From: Diphasiastrum complanatum
Lineage: Eukaryota; Streptophyta; Lycopodiopsida; Lycopodiales; Lycopodiaceae
Direction of reading: 5' to 3'
DNA length: 64,000 nucleotides
Assembly (NCBI GenBank): GCA_029204225.1
Contig: MU832625.1
Coordinates: 1-64,000 of the forward strand
This document shows, one piece after another, positions 54,187 to 64,000 of this stretch. Each line of letters begins with the position of its first letter. Within the stretch, counting starts at the first letter, position 1. A model generated the notes under the pieces. That model saw only the letters and a list, made by a program, of their open reading frames with translations. It was not told the origin of the DNA and ran no database searches. Both the position numbers and the translations under genes were made by a program.

Positions 54187-55185
54187 GTTGGGGGCTAAAT
54201 GGCAAGGTACCCTTAGGATTAAGGGTATGTGCCCTTGGATAAGGACAGGCAAGTGACTATACCTTAGTTGGAGGTATGGGGTCACGTGACCCTTGGATAA
54301 GGGGTACCCTTAGTATTAAGGGTAGGTGTCTTAGATTAAGGTACTAGTGTCCTTGATTAAGGACAGGTAGGTGTCTATGCCTTGGATGGAGGTATGGAAC
54401 CTAGTGAGTTGTTAGAAAGTCATTGGATGACTATTTTTCTAAACCTTGGGCCTCAACCTTGAACCATATCACTTTATTGGTCTAGAACCAAAGTATACTT
54501 GCACAACTTGGCAATGGGACCTAGTAGGAGGGCGCCCTTTTAAAGTGTCCATTGAGTTCCCAACTCCCACAAGAAAGACATTCAAAGAGTCATAGGTTAT
54601 GAAAGGAGTCTCTTGGAGATTCTTTAACTCCCCTAGGCTTCTCTCTCTCTCTCATTGGATGTGCATGGAACTCCATAGTGCATTGCAGGGGTCCATGGGC
54701 CATCTATATGAAGGTAGTAGGTCGCCCATTGGGGGAGAGAGGTCTCTCTTGTTTGCTTTGCCTATGCTCTAGTGTTGATACTAGTGTGTAGAGTGCTTTC
54801 TTGTGGTAGTATGCTTGAGGTTTGGATCTTGCTTATGGTATGGGACATAAGTAGGGTTTGGATCTTGAGTATGCTATGGAGTGTTGTGGTATGCTTGTGA
54901 TTTGTTTATGGTTAGCAAGGGGGTGCTAGATAGGTCTTGCTTGGAGCTTGGATCTAGCTATGGTTGGGTGGTGAATACTTGAGGCCAACTTGTTATCTAT
55001 CTTTGTGTTTAAAGAGTAGGGACACAGGTGGAGAAGAGATCATTGGAGGCTTGCAGATCGTTACTTGCAAGTGGAGGCATCCTAGCTTGGAGTTGGGGAG
55101 CATCTTGAAGCTTGCAGATTGCTTGGAGGACATTTGGAGGCTCTACCTTGGATTTGGAGGACTTCCTCACCTCTACTTGTAAAAG
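54187..55185 (+). repeat. Putative 5' LTR region of gypsy element J
   Basis: Lies directly upstream of a primer-binding site, with TGTTGGGGGCTAAATGG at 54187 as possible start. It has a tandem duplication and GT-rich text. No second copy exists downstream of J, so LTR identity and both ends are unproven; the sequence before the primer site (CTTGTAAAAG) does not end in CA. Confidence 0.4.
54204..54400. repeat. Tandem duplication, period about 95 bp
   Basis: Two units each containing GGTACCCTTAG.ATTAAGGGTA, GATAAGGACAGG or GATTAAGGACAGG and TTGGA-GGTATGG. The first starts near 54204 and the second near 54299. Confidence 0.75.
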
Positions 55186-55197
55186 TGGTATCAGAGC
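55186..55197 (+). promoter_or_regulatory. Element J primer-binding site
   Basis: TGGTATCAGAGC, the standard Met-tRNA type site, 742 nt before gag. Confidence 0.85.
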
Positions 55198-55554
55198 TAG
55201 ACAAAGGATGGTAACCTTTCTAACCTTCTTCAAGTTCTGTTAAGATCACCAACTAAATTTTTTTGGGGAAGATTATAGGCTTTTCTAGTTGTAGGAAGCT
55301 TGTAGTTGAAGTACCCAATGAATCTAGTTCTCTTTGGAAGAGAGTAGTGATGCTTATAGAATTGTTTAGGGGCTGATTTTGATAATGTTAGAGAAGTTTT
55401 AAAGTGGGCTTTGGGTTTTTAAAAGTTCTGAAAAAAGATTTGTGGGATAGGTAGAGGAAGTCTTCCTCTACATACACAAATTTTTTTTGGCAAAAAGATT
55501 GATTCTAGCTATGTGTTTTGATCAAAACTAGTGTTTTTTTGCAAAGATATAGTG

Positions 55555-55880
55555 TTTGAAGTTCTGATTTTCATTTTGAAGTTCTGTTTTTTAGACCTGT
55601 AAATCTGAAAATCAGATCTGAAAAGTGAAGTTTTCATTCAAACTTCATTAGTTACACCTTTCTATCTCCTAGTTTCATGAAGATGGCAATGGAGGAAGGG
55701 AATGGTAGTGTAACTTTGTGCATAAAACAAGTTTTGAAATTCTGTATTTTGTCATTTTGAAGTTCTGATTTTCAGACCTGTAAATCTGAAAATCAGATCT
55801 AAAAATTGAAGTTTTTATAAAGCTTCATTAGTTATCCATTTGTAGACACTAGTTTCTTGGTTTTGGAAATCTAGAATAGT
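55555..55880. repeat. Tandem duplication in element J leader, period 181 bp
   Basis: TTTTGAAGTTCTG at 55574 recurs at 55755, followed in both by AGACCTGTAAATCTGAAAATC, AGATCT, GAAGTTTT and CTTCATTAGTTA. Within each unit GATTTTCAGACCTG...CTGAAAATCAGATC also forms a short hairpin. Confidence 0.85.
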
Positions 55881-55927
55881 GAGAAATGTGAAATCAGAAG
55901 AAGCATGTAGTTCCACCTCCTGTAAAA

Positions 55928-56629
55928 GTGTTTAAGGGGGAGAAGAAGAATAGGAACTTACAAGTGGTAAGTTCTTGGCTGAATGTTTGGAACAAATACT
56001 TTGCCATGAACCAATTCCCTGAATCTGAGAAGTTATCCACTGTCACTATGTTCCTTGAAGGAAGAGCCTTAGTTTGGTGGGATGACTTAGTTGCAAAGGG
56101 CAATCAACCTTGTACATGTGATGATTTTTGCAAGCTTTTTAGGGATTATTTTCTACCACTTTTAGATGACTATGAACACTTCCAAAAGTTGAGTCATCTA
56201 ACCATGAATAAAGGTTTGGAACAAATTATTCAAAATTTTCATGAGTACCTGAATCCCCTTTATAGTGGTATTCCGCCTAAAGTACAGATGTTAATGTTTA
56301 CTGATATGTTACCAAAAGATTATCAAGTGGATGTTCGTAGGAACCATCCAAAAATCCTAGAAGATGCTATTAGGGCTGCAAAATACTTTGATGACACACC
56401 CAAGCCAATTAGGGGTCAACAGTCTAATGAGCAGAAAAAAGGTTTTCAATTTAAGAGGAATGATAGGAAAGTTGTTAATGAAACACATCCCAATTCCAAC
56501 AATCCTAAGAAAACCAAGAAAAACTTTAAAAACCATCATGGTGGCAATGATAAAGCTGAAGCTCGTAAGAAGAACTTGTGCTTCAAGTGCAATGGCGAGG
56601 GTCACCTTGCACGAGATTGCGTCAAATAA
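55928..56629 (+). pseudogene. Element J gag
   Basis: A 233-codon frame, uninterrupted. It carries the gypsy capsid region (WLNVWNKYFAMNQFPESEKL, TMFLEGRALVWWDDLVAKG, FCKLFRDYFLPL, FHEYLNPLYSG), a Lys/Asn-rich spacer and a complete zinc knuckle CFKCNGEGHLARDC at 56579-56620. It stops at 56629. The true start may lie upstream: the frame is open to about 55895 and the listed start is not a strong one. It is complete enough to be translated, but the following protease is missing. Confidence 0.85.
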
Positions 56630-56700
56630 CTAGCTTCTACCTCAGGTAATCTATCTCGAAGTAATGAGATGGATGTATTTTGTCCTTAGTTCTTTAGTTT

Positions 56701-57850
56701 TTGGACCTAATGACCTTAAGTGCATTAAAAGTAAAGACATTGAACAAGGTAACCGTTATGAATAGATATCCACTGCCACGGATGGATGATCTAATAGACT
56801 ATCTTGGTGGTGCTGGGTACTTTACCAAGATAGGTTTAAGATTAAGGCAGAAGATATACCAAAAACCGGGTTTCAAACTCGCTTTGGTCACTACGAATTT
56901 TTGGTATTGTCTTTTGGTTTGACCAATGCACCGGCAACTTTCCAACAAATGATGAACGATTTGTTCAGGCCATATTTGGGAAGATTCGTAGTGGTATTCT
57001 TAGATGATGTCCTAGTGTTCAGTAAGACTTTGGCGGAACACAAAGAGCATCTTAGGATTGTCTTGGACATTCTAAGAAGGGAAAAGCTCTTTGCCAAGGA
57101 GTCTAAGTGTGACTTTTTTTGCTAAGGAATTGTCCTACTTGGGGCATAAGATTTCCGAACGGGGGGTGGAAATTGAGGCTGATCATATCCAGAGGGTTAT
57201 TGATTGGCCTATTCTCACCACAGTTCGAGAAATCAAGTCTTGGGGTTTGTGGAATTTTTCCGTCGGCATATTCCCCAATTTGCTCGATTGGCATTTCCCC
57301 TTACCCAGGCCTTGAAAGGCTATAGGAAACTAAGCCGGAGGGCTAAGAGTCCACTAGTGATGTGGACGGAGGAGATGAATAATTGTTTTGAGTTGCTTAA
57401 GAAAAGTGTCACTTCGGCACCAATACTAATCATTGGCAATCCTAATAAGACTTTTGTGGTTAGGACCGATGCCAGTGATTATGCTATTGGAGCTGTTTTG
57501 ATGCATGATGGACATCCTGTGGCTTATGAAAGCAAGAAACTCAATCCTGCTCAGTCTAGGTATAATACCTATGAGAAGGAATTGTTTGCAATTGTTCATT
57601 CTTTGAAATTTGACGACATTATTTGTATGGAGCCAGATTTGAAGTTTTGACGGATCATCAAACTCTTCGATATTTCTGTGATGCTACAGATTTAAAGGGG
57701 AGGCAAGCTAGATGGGCTGAGCTGATGCAAATCTTTGACTTTTCTATACGTTATTGTAAAGGAAGTCAAAATACTCTAGCGGATGCTTTGAGTCGGTTAC
57801 CGGTTATTAATCAGTTGTGCTTTACTGTTATAGAACCGAAGTTGTTTTAG
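56701..57850 (+). pseudogene. Element J reverse transcriptase and RNase H
   Basis: RT starts mid-domain: [33 protein letters not shown], then in another frame [20 protein letters not shown] and [20 protein letters not shown] (catalytic FLDD at 56997-57008), KCDFF...LSYLGHKISERGVE. RNase H (57204-57650 ORF) has FVVRTDASDYAIGAVLMHDG, HPVAYESKKLNPAQSRYNTY, EKELFAIVHSLK; then 57623-57850 has VLTDHQTLRYF, QARWAELMQIFDFSIRYCKG and QNTLADALSRLP. Frame changes near 56900, 57115, 57230 and 57640. Confidence 0.88.
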
Positions 57851-57928
57851 TCTCTTCAAGGACTATATGAGTCCAATCCTTTTTTTGGAAAGTATTGAAA
57901 ACAAGTACTTTCGGGGGTTGATTCAGGT

Positions 57929-59014
57929 TTGCAAGATTCCTCGAATCAGGGAAAGACTGAAACGGATTTCTTAATTCGAAACAGGATTTTGTTTCATAAA
58001 GGAAAGGTGTGTGTACCGGAGAATGACACTGTAAGGGCCCAAATCTTGCATGAGTGTCATGATAGTCCATGCGTAGGACATCCGGGTATACAAAGAACAC
58101 TTGACCTAGTTCGAAGGCAATTTTGGTGGCCTAAGATGAAAAGTCAGGTAGAGGCCTATGTACTTAAATGTACTAAGTGCCAGTTAAATAAAGCATAGAG
58201 GCTAAAAGCTAGTGGCCTATTACATCCTTTAGATATTCCAACCGGAAAGTGGGAAAGTATGTCTATGGATTTTGTGGTCAGGCTTCCACGTACAGGGAAG
58301 GGCCACGATTCGGTTTGGGTCATTGTTGATAGACTTACGAAGTTTTCTCAACTTATCCCAACAAAAACTATTGTTAAAGCTTCAGAACTAGCTCAACTGT
58401 TTGTTGAGAAGCTTTTTCGACTGTACGGACTGCCTTGCGATATTGTCAGTGACCGTGACCCAAAATTCACTGGGAATTTTTAGCAAGCAGTATTTGAAAA
58501 GTTGGAAACAACTTTAAGTTTAAGTTCTCAGATCATCCAGAATCAAACGGTCAAACGGAAAGGACCAATCAAACGATGGAGGATATGCTTCGAGCATATG
58601 TGGGCCATCAGCAATCTGATTGGGAGCAGTACTTTCCACTGGTGGAATTTGCATATAACAATGCAAAACATTCAGTGACCGGATTCGCTTATGTATGGTT
58701 TTCAACCTCGATCACCAATTAGTGTTGGCATAAAAAACCTACGGGTGCAAGCCGCAGCTGATTTCCTTGCGGATATGCAAGAAATGTTACAGCTGGCTAA
58801 AGATAGCATAAGAAGTGCCCAGGACAGGGCAAGGCACTATGCTGATCTATCTCGGAAGCACAAGGTATTCATGGTCAACGACTGGGTGTTTTTGAGAGTC
58901 CCTAGTCACTCTAGGGGCTTGAAAACTATTAAGTGTGCAAAGTTGGCACCTAGGTATTGCGGTCCTTTTAAGGTTCTAATTAGGCCTCAAGTCTTTTATT
59001 CAAGTTCTACCTAG
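57929..59014 (+). pseudogene. Element J integrase
   Basis: The zinc region (57929-58198 ORF) has ILHECHDSPCVGHPGIQRTL and FWWPKMKSQVEAYVLKCTKC with its paired His and Cys. The core (58259-58483) has MSMDFVVRLPRTGKGHDSVW, VIVDRLTKFSQLIP, then DIVSDRDPKFTGNF (second Asp) and a stop. In another frame ESNGQTERTNQTMEDMLRAY (catalytic Glu) and LVEFAYNNAKHSVTG. The C-terminal part (58691-59014) has MYGFQPRSPISVG, ARHYADLSRKHKVFMVNDWV and LAPRYCGPFKVL. It fades out after that. Confidence 0.87.
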
Positions 59015-59277
59015 CCAATTTGTGTGCTCATTGGGTTAAGCTTACACACGTAGGACGCCAGTGCCCTCACACTTATTATTCTAACTGTACAATATACTAT
59101 GGTGGGGCCCACTAGGTAAGGCTTGGCCAACAATATTTTAAGTGGCGGGATCCACCTATTTATTTGTGTACAGGAAATACCCACAACAACCAAACCACTG
59201 GACAAACCACTGTTTATAAGACATAGAAAAACAATTGGAATTGGATAAAGAGAAGGGCTACATTGTTCAAGAGGGAG

Positions 59278-59807
59278 TGTTGGAAATGGTGAACTCATGC
59301 AACCCTTCCCCAGCATTTTCTAAATGGTCGACAAATCGGTAGAGCATCGACACCAAACAATCAAATTTCCACACAAGTGGTGAAGACAGACTTCGAACAA
59401 ACGGACCATCAGAAAACTCGAATTATCGGGATCTAGCTTGTCGGATGTGAAGCTTCAAAATGTCACGCTCAGCAGTAAAGGAACGTTACGAGAGAATGTA
59501 GTTAACTTATATTTTAGCGTAATTTTCTCTTGTAATGATTAGTTAAACTATCTTGTAATTTCATTTGGTGGGACATAAGTATAGACCATAAATCGATAGA
59601 ATGTATGTAGAAAACAGATAAGCTGCATTGACAGAATTGTAAGAGGAGCCCCAGGCTACTATGTCGCGATGCACTATTGACTTACTCTGAGAAAACAAAA
59701 TACAAAAGACATTATGTTCTTCCAACTATAATTATGTGTTGCATCTGTTATTGTGTGACTGATTGTTGCATTGTTTGTGATTGGTAGTGGCGTATCTAGG
59801 TCCAATA
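59278..59807 (+). repeat. LTR-like segment (530 bp), possibly the J 3' LTR
   Basis: Begins TGTTGGAAATGGTG right after the purine-rich CAAGAGGGAG and ends GTCCAATA, nearly the inverted copy of its start. It does not match the region upstream of J. No second copy in the window, hence tentative. Confidence 0.4.
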
Positions 59808-60131
59808 ATCTAATGCATTGTGCAATACATAGGCGCACCGCTTTTGCAGCATAACTTTTCTACTACAAGAATGTTTTCTAATTTTTACTCCCTTACATCT
59901 TCTACTAGTTATCAAAACATCCCTTAGAAGATTTCTTATAATACCAAAAATACTATCCATCATGATTCTAGAAACAAGTCCCTCATCTATTCATATAATG
60001 GATTCCCCCTAGAATCTATGCAATAGATGCTTTACATAGATAACTTTCAATCCACCTACTTCTCCCCCTCTTAATAGGAAACCACACGAGTTTCCAATAA
60101 ATGTATCACTCTAGACATGACCTAGGAGAAC
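59808..60131. other. Stretch without recognisable gene
   Basis: Non-coding, nothing recognised. Confidence 0.4.
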
Positions 60132-60609
60132 TGAGAATCAGATTTGATCTGATATGTTTGTATTGTAAGCTTGAAATGCAATATTGTAATCAATTATACA
60201 TATCTTCAGTTAATTAGGATTACAGTTTTTGGTTGTTATCGAGACGTGATTCACTATCCACATATCGGTCAGGCACTGATTCCGTAGACGGCTACTTGAG
60301 TTAGCGGAGTAGCCACCATAGGAATACTTAGCATGTACAATATATTCTGGTTTTGTTATGCTATACTCAGGGGCATGTCCTGGGTTTGTCAGTATTTTAG
60401 TCCATGTTGGGCCTTTTAGTCAGACATGTGCCTTTTTAGTGTGTTGATACTTGTCGAGCCCATGCATGTTGGGGCTTTTGACATATGTACAATTTTTTCT
60501 TTGTAATCTAAAGCTTTTGCTATGCCATCTTTGAGAACTTCTAAGGAGTGTCTATGGTGATTGATTGATGTGATTTGCATACTGCACTAGATCCTAACAG
60601 AATTTTAAC
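60132..60609 (+). repeat. Element F LTR (plus copy)
   Basis: Begins about TGAGAATCAGATTTGATCTG and ends CCTAACAGAATTTTAA next to the primer site. Matches 41611-42067 in reverse complement. Confidence 0.75.
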
Positions 60610-60610
60610 T

Positions 60611-60622
60611 TGGTATCAAAGC
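60611..60622 (+). promoter_or_regulatory. Element F (plus copy) primer-binding site
   Basis: TGGTATCAAAGC, Met-tRNA type with one change, directly after the LTR. Confidence 0.85.
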
Positions 60623-62190
60623 GGTAGGGTGTTGCAGGTATGCACGATCCCGTGAAGCTATGGGATAGTGTCTTTCACCAAGAAAAATAGCACACAAAGC
60701 ATCTCAAGAGAGAGGAGTCCATATAGGGTATCGGTAGTCCGAATGACAAGAAACAACAAGGTCCCTTCAATCGGAACTTCGAGGAAGATCAGAATGATTG
60801 TCGTAGGTGAATTTCGACGAGAATTCACAGAGAAACTTGCAATTATGGTGATTTTGGAGAAATCATCGACGGTGGCTTCATAATTCACTGTGGAGCTTAC
60901 ATGGGTATGCAAAGAGCAGTGATGGAAAGCCAGGATAATTTACAAGATCAGATTGGGTGGAAATCTGAAAAAATTGTGGAATTTACAGATTCTATGAGCT
61001 ATTAAAGGCTTTCTTAGAAAAGCGGCCTATTAGCGGGCAATTGGACACCAATCGAATAGCTGTAAATTGCATTAGAACACCAGAGGTAGGATGACTTTAG
61101 TGGTGTAGGAGGCTGCAAGTGAAAGCTCAGAAAAAGAGCTGGTATAGCCCAAGAAATCTTCTCTCCAAGCTGTGGTTTGGAAACCGGGGTTTACAGAGTG
61201 AAAAGCGTCGATCTTTCTCTATAGCAAGTCTTTTTTTATGCCGTAAAATCATATAGTAGGGCGCCCTAGTGCTGCCAAGGTGTGGCTAGGAGGCCACGAT
61301 TAGCCATAGTCCACAAAAGGAGTAGTTTGCTTTGAATCCAAGAATGATTTATTGGAAAACTAGGGTTTGAAGAGCAAAAACTATGAATCTTTCTCCATAC
61401 TTGAAGCTTTTGAGAGCTGTAAAAGGGTACAGCTTGGGCACCCTAGCAGGGCGAAGGTACAGCTAGACCTAGAAGCTAGAGTGAATCAAAGGTGACAACC
61501 ATAGGTAAAAAAACCAAGCAATAGAAGAGAAGAGAGAGGAAGACAAGAAAGCCCATTGTGTTTTTAAGTGGCTAGTGCATGGAAGACTCTCCATCAATGT
61601 GGGGGTACGGTGTCTAAACCATAGGATCGAGTTGGGCCATCGGATGGGTGATGGCCATTGGATGATGAGTGAAGGGGGCCTAAAGGGCAAAGGCACCCTT
61701 CCAATTTCATTGAAAAATTTAAATGGGAAGTGCATTGAAAGGAACCGACTTTTAAAGTCACATTTCTTCATTAAAACAACTTCAAAGCGAAGTTTCGGTT
61801 CATTTTGCAAGGGCATCTTTTGGAAGGGCCTAACTTTGGCTAGAAGGCACATTTTTTGGCCATCCTTGGGCCAAAATGACCTTTGAAACTACCTACTAAG
61901 AGCTAGTGGACAGAGCGACGTCACAGAGTAGGGAGATATGTGTTTTGAGGATTTTTCATCACCATTCTATCGAGTGGAGTGCAGGTGACCTAGTGATGGG
62001 CTAGATTAGTCATTTGGGTACCGTAGGGCCAAATTTGGGGCAATTTTTGGCTGGTGAAACCTGCTACAGGGCAGTACAATGAGGCATTATTGCTTCAAAA
62101 ATCATTATTACTTACTTTTGACAAGGTAACAGGGTGTTTGGAAGTGGTAAATGTGGTATGGGAGCAAATGATAGCGGAATTGTGTGGAGA

Positions 62191-62925
62191 AAGCTAGTAT
62201 TGGTGACGTAAGTGCAGTTTTACGGCGTGACTACTCATCATTGGTGACAATTTTGAGAGGGAGAAATCACAGGTGAGAAGTAGGCATGGTATGATAGTTA
62301 CGGGTGAAAAAATCTCATAATCAGGTTCAACTCTTGGGGTTCAAACCAACCAACGTAAGGTGGCATTTTGGGAGAACGCTCTCATAGGTATGATCGGTAG
62401 TGGCATTGTCGAGTCAAGTGATAGCTGCATTGACACACGCATATGTAGCTTGAAAATCTCGTTCAGAGGAAAATATGGGCTAGCTTGAAGGTACACACAT
62501 ATTGGCGGCCACAAGTGATTGAAGTGTGAGGAGGTGCCAGTTGGAAGCCATTGGGCAAGTTAGCGGACTTGCATTGGATGACAAACTGTGTGTGGGACAC
62601 ACGAAAGATGAAAAACGGGTCAATTGAAGACTCTTGGTGTGTGGTAAGTGTGATGCTTTGTGGTTTTGCAGTTGGTAAGTCAGATTTGATCAAGTCATTG
62701 TAGTTGTGGAGCAGTGTATCAGGTTTGTCATCAAGAGATAGACTTCAATAGCCTATTCTGGGTAAGTCAAGTCAATCTACCTGTCAACTGATGATTGTCA
62801 GCTGATGATCCATTCTTTGAATTTGTCACTATTGAGCTGTAGTAGCTTCTTCGTCTAACTCGTTGTCGGAAAGTTGATCGATTATCAACACACTTGAGCT
62901 AGAGGCTCGGATTGTCATGTCAGAG
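62191..62925. other. Stretch without recognisable gene
   Basis: Nothing recognised. It may continue the interior of element F, whose minus copy is truncated before this point. Confidence 0.4.
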
Positions 62926-62929
62926 GTAG

Positions 62930-63940
62930 GTGTCGAAGTTGACATGGAACTTTATCCTTGTCTTTGAAGCCAAAAAACTGATCCTCGATAAACATTGTAT
63001 CCTTGTTGAACAAATTCTACTAGGTATCGGGGTTGTACAACTTGTAGGTGTTGTCAAATAAAGTGTATCCAATAAGGGTGGTCTTGAGACCTTGGAAGTC
63101 GAATTTCTTCCTTGTCTCCTTCGGGATCTGTGTATAGGCGATGCATCTGAATACTCAAAGGTTTTTCAATGAAGGCTTAGAGCCTGTCCAAACTTTGTGT
63201 GGTATTTTTCCTGAGAGGGCCTTTTTCGAACATCTATTCTAGATGTAAGCTGTAGTGGAGATAGCTTCAACCCAGAAGCTCTTTGGAAAATATGTGTGTG
63301 GCAGCATGCATTTGACTGACTCGACAAGGGTATGGTTCTTCCTCTCCACTAAGCCATTCAATTGAGACGAATAAGGAGTGATAGACTACTGTTCAATGCC
63401 TTGGCTCTGGTAGTATTCCTTGAATTTGGTAGAGATGTATTCTCCACCATTGTTGGACCTCAGGGCTTTAATTGTCTTACCAGTCGCTTTCTCTACACGC
63501 TCCTTGAAGATTCTGAAGCAGTTGAAAGCTTCTAATTTTTTCTTGATAAAATAAACCATAGTCCTTCTAGAAAATTCATCAATAAAATTTATAGATACTT
63601 TGCATTCTTCAGTGAAGGATTTTGCATTGGGCCATAGATATTTGTATGTACAACATCTAGTAATCCTCTAGCAGTATGTTGATGGCTTGATCTAAGCTTC
63701 TACAACTGCATTTGCCACTTGATTTGACTGTCCTTGTTGTTGCTCTTTAATTCTAGTATGCAACAATCTTGGATCTCGTGGTTGGAACGCTTGTAGTATC
63801 TGCAGAATAACTTCTTCTTTGTCGGCTAATTTGAGTGTTCTTGATGATGTGTCGGTTTGTGATTTTGCTTCAATAGCTTCGGGCCTTTCTTCTTATGCTT
63901 AGTCGAGCTTCTATTGGTGTATAAGGCATGAGAGTTGCTG
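62930..63940 (-). pseudogene. Ty1/copia relic G (integrase joined to gag tail)
   Basis: Close relative of element H. Right to left: a gag zinc knuckle near 63750-63800 (CRYYKRSNHEIQDC, second Cys replaced by Tyr), a Gln-rich gag tail (QQQGQSNQVANA), then at about 63698 a jump to integrase. Protease and pre-integrase are deleted. The integrase reads ARGLLDVVHTNI, ALRSNNGGEYISTKF (second catalytic Asp now Asn), SPQLNGLVERKNHTLVESVK (Glu retained), AEAISTTAYI, KFGQALSLH-type and GLKTTLIGYTLFDNTYKLYN. Stops throughout. Confidence 0.82.
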
Positions 63941-64000
63941 GGGAAGGTGATGGAGAAAGTAAACGTTCCCTCAGTGCATGCACTATTGGTAACAATAGGC
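63941..64000. other. Window end
   Basis: Probably the gag continuation of relic G interrupted by unrelated sequence; too short to judge. Confidence 0.3.

Larger units (their letters stand above)
55198..59014 (+). mobile_element. Ty3/gypsy element J interior, defective
   Basis: Order gag, reverse transcriptase, RNase H, integrase, as in Ty3/gypsy (integrase last, unlike the copia elements here). Protease and the start of RT are deleted between 56630 and 56720. Several frameshifts. No chromodomain is visible after integrase, and the 3' LTR is not identified with certainty. Confidence 0.88.
60132..62190 (+). mobile_element. LTR plus long leader of element family F (plus copy)
   Basis: LTR 60132-60609, primer-binding site 60611-60622, and about 1.57 kb of leader, matched over most of its length by 40612-42067 on the minus strand. 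ORFs inside (60668-60883, 61575-61886) have no counterpart frame in the other copy, so the leader is taken as non-coding. No gag-pol follows; from about 62190 homology to the other copy ends. Confidence 0.75.

Noticed and set aside
54187-59807. 54187-55185 and 59278-59807 as the two LTRs of gypsy J
   Set aside because: Both begin TGTTGG but do not resemble each other beyond that, so they are not an LTR pair.
40612-62190. The two F copies as LTRs of one giant element
   Set aside because: They are in opposite orientation and both carry leader sequence, so they are two separate insertions.

Overview
The window looks like intergenic DNA from a large, AT-rich, repeat-dense plant nuclear genome. 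It is almost wholly LTR retrotransposon debris: at least ten Ty1/copia bodies, one Ty3/gypsy body, solo and truncated LTRs, a foldback repeat, CACTA-like DNA-transposon remnants and plant-type (Met-tRNA) primer-binding sites. I cannot name the species. I see no operons, rRNA, tRNA or CRISPR array. No retroelement here is intact; every one is broken by stops, frameshifts, deletions or nested insertions.

Layout. 1-3530: a TG/AG microsatellite beside a local tandem duplication, then sequence with no recognisable gene. 3540-5150: a very decayed copia relic. 5546-6553: a 1-kb foldback with seven copies of a 20-bp motif. 6570-9410: a 5'-truncated copia element, with likely LTR remnants to about 10.5 kb. 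10782-11200: a frameshifted non-retroelement coding fragment. 11.2-31.47 kb: one old minus-strand copia element (A) opened up by three later insertions: copia element B (12535-17809, perfect CAAGC target duplication), a 3.8-kb insert with inverted-repeat ends (19535-23305) holding a two-exon gene model and a miniature copia derivative, and copia element E (24213-30291), which itself carries a 611-bp solo LTR. 31.5-32.5 kb: an unidentified coding relic. 32.5-40.2 kb: two more minus-strand copia bodies (D, C) separated by an LTR fragment. 40.6-42.07 kb and 60.1-62.2 kb: two inverted copies of one LTR-plus-long-leader element with no coding region found (F). 42.8-44.7 kb: CACTA-like remnants, then AT-rich DNA with a coding relic on the minus strand. 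46.2-47.98 kb: copia element I, abutting copia element H (47981-53748), whose RNase H module is inverted. 54.2-59.0 kb: gypsy element J lacking a protease. 62.9-63.94 kb: copia relic G.

The copia bodies fall into two protein lineages: A, B, E and I (protease box DSGASSHM or close to it), and 1, C, D, H and G (protease box LDSGATQHM where preserved). The most unusual content is (i) a non-canonical coding tail shared by B and I, in B inside a 303-codon ORF with two hydrophobic segments and displaced reverse-transcriptase pieces; (ii) the spliced-looking 303-codon gene in the 19.5-23.3 kb insert; (iii) repeated CACACGTGTG palindromes in the LTRs and leaders of A, B and E; and (iv) the 1-kb foldback. 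Percent identities quoted are counts by eye, not alignments.
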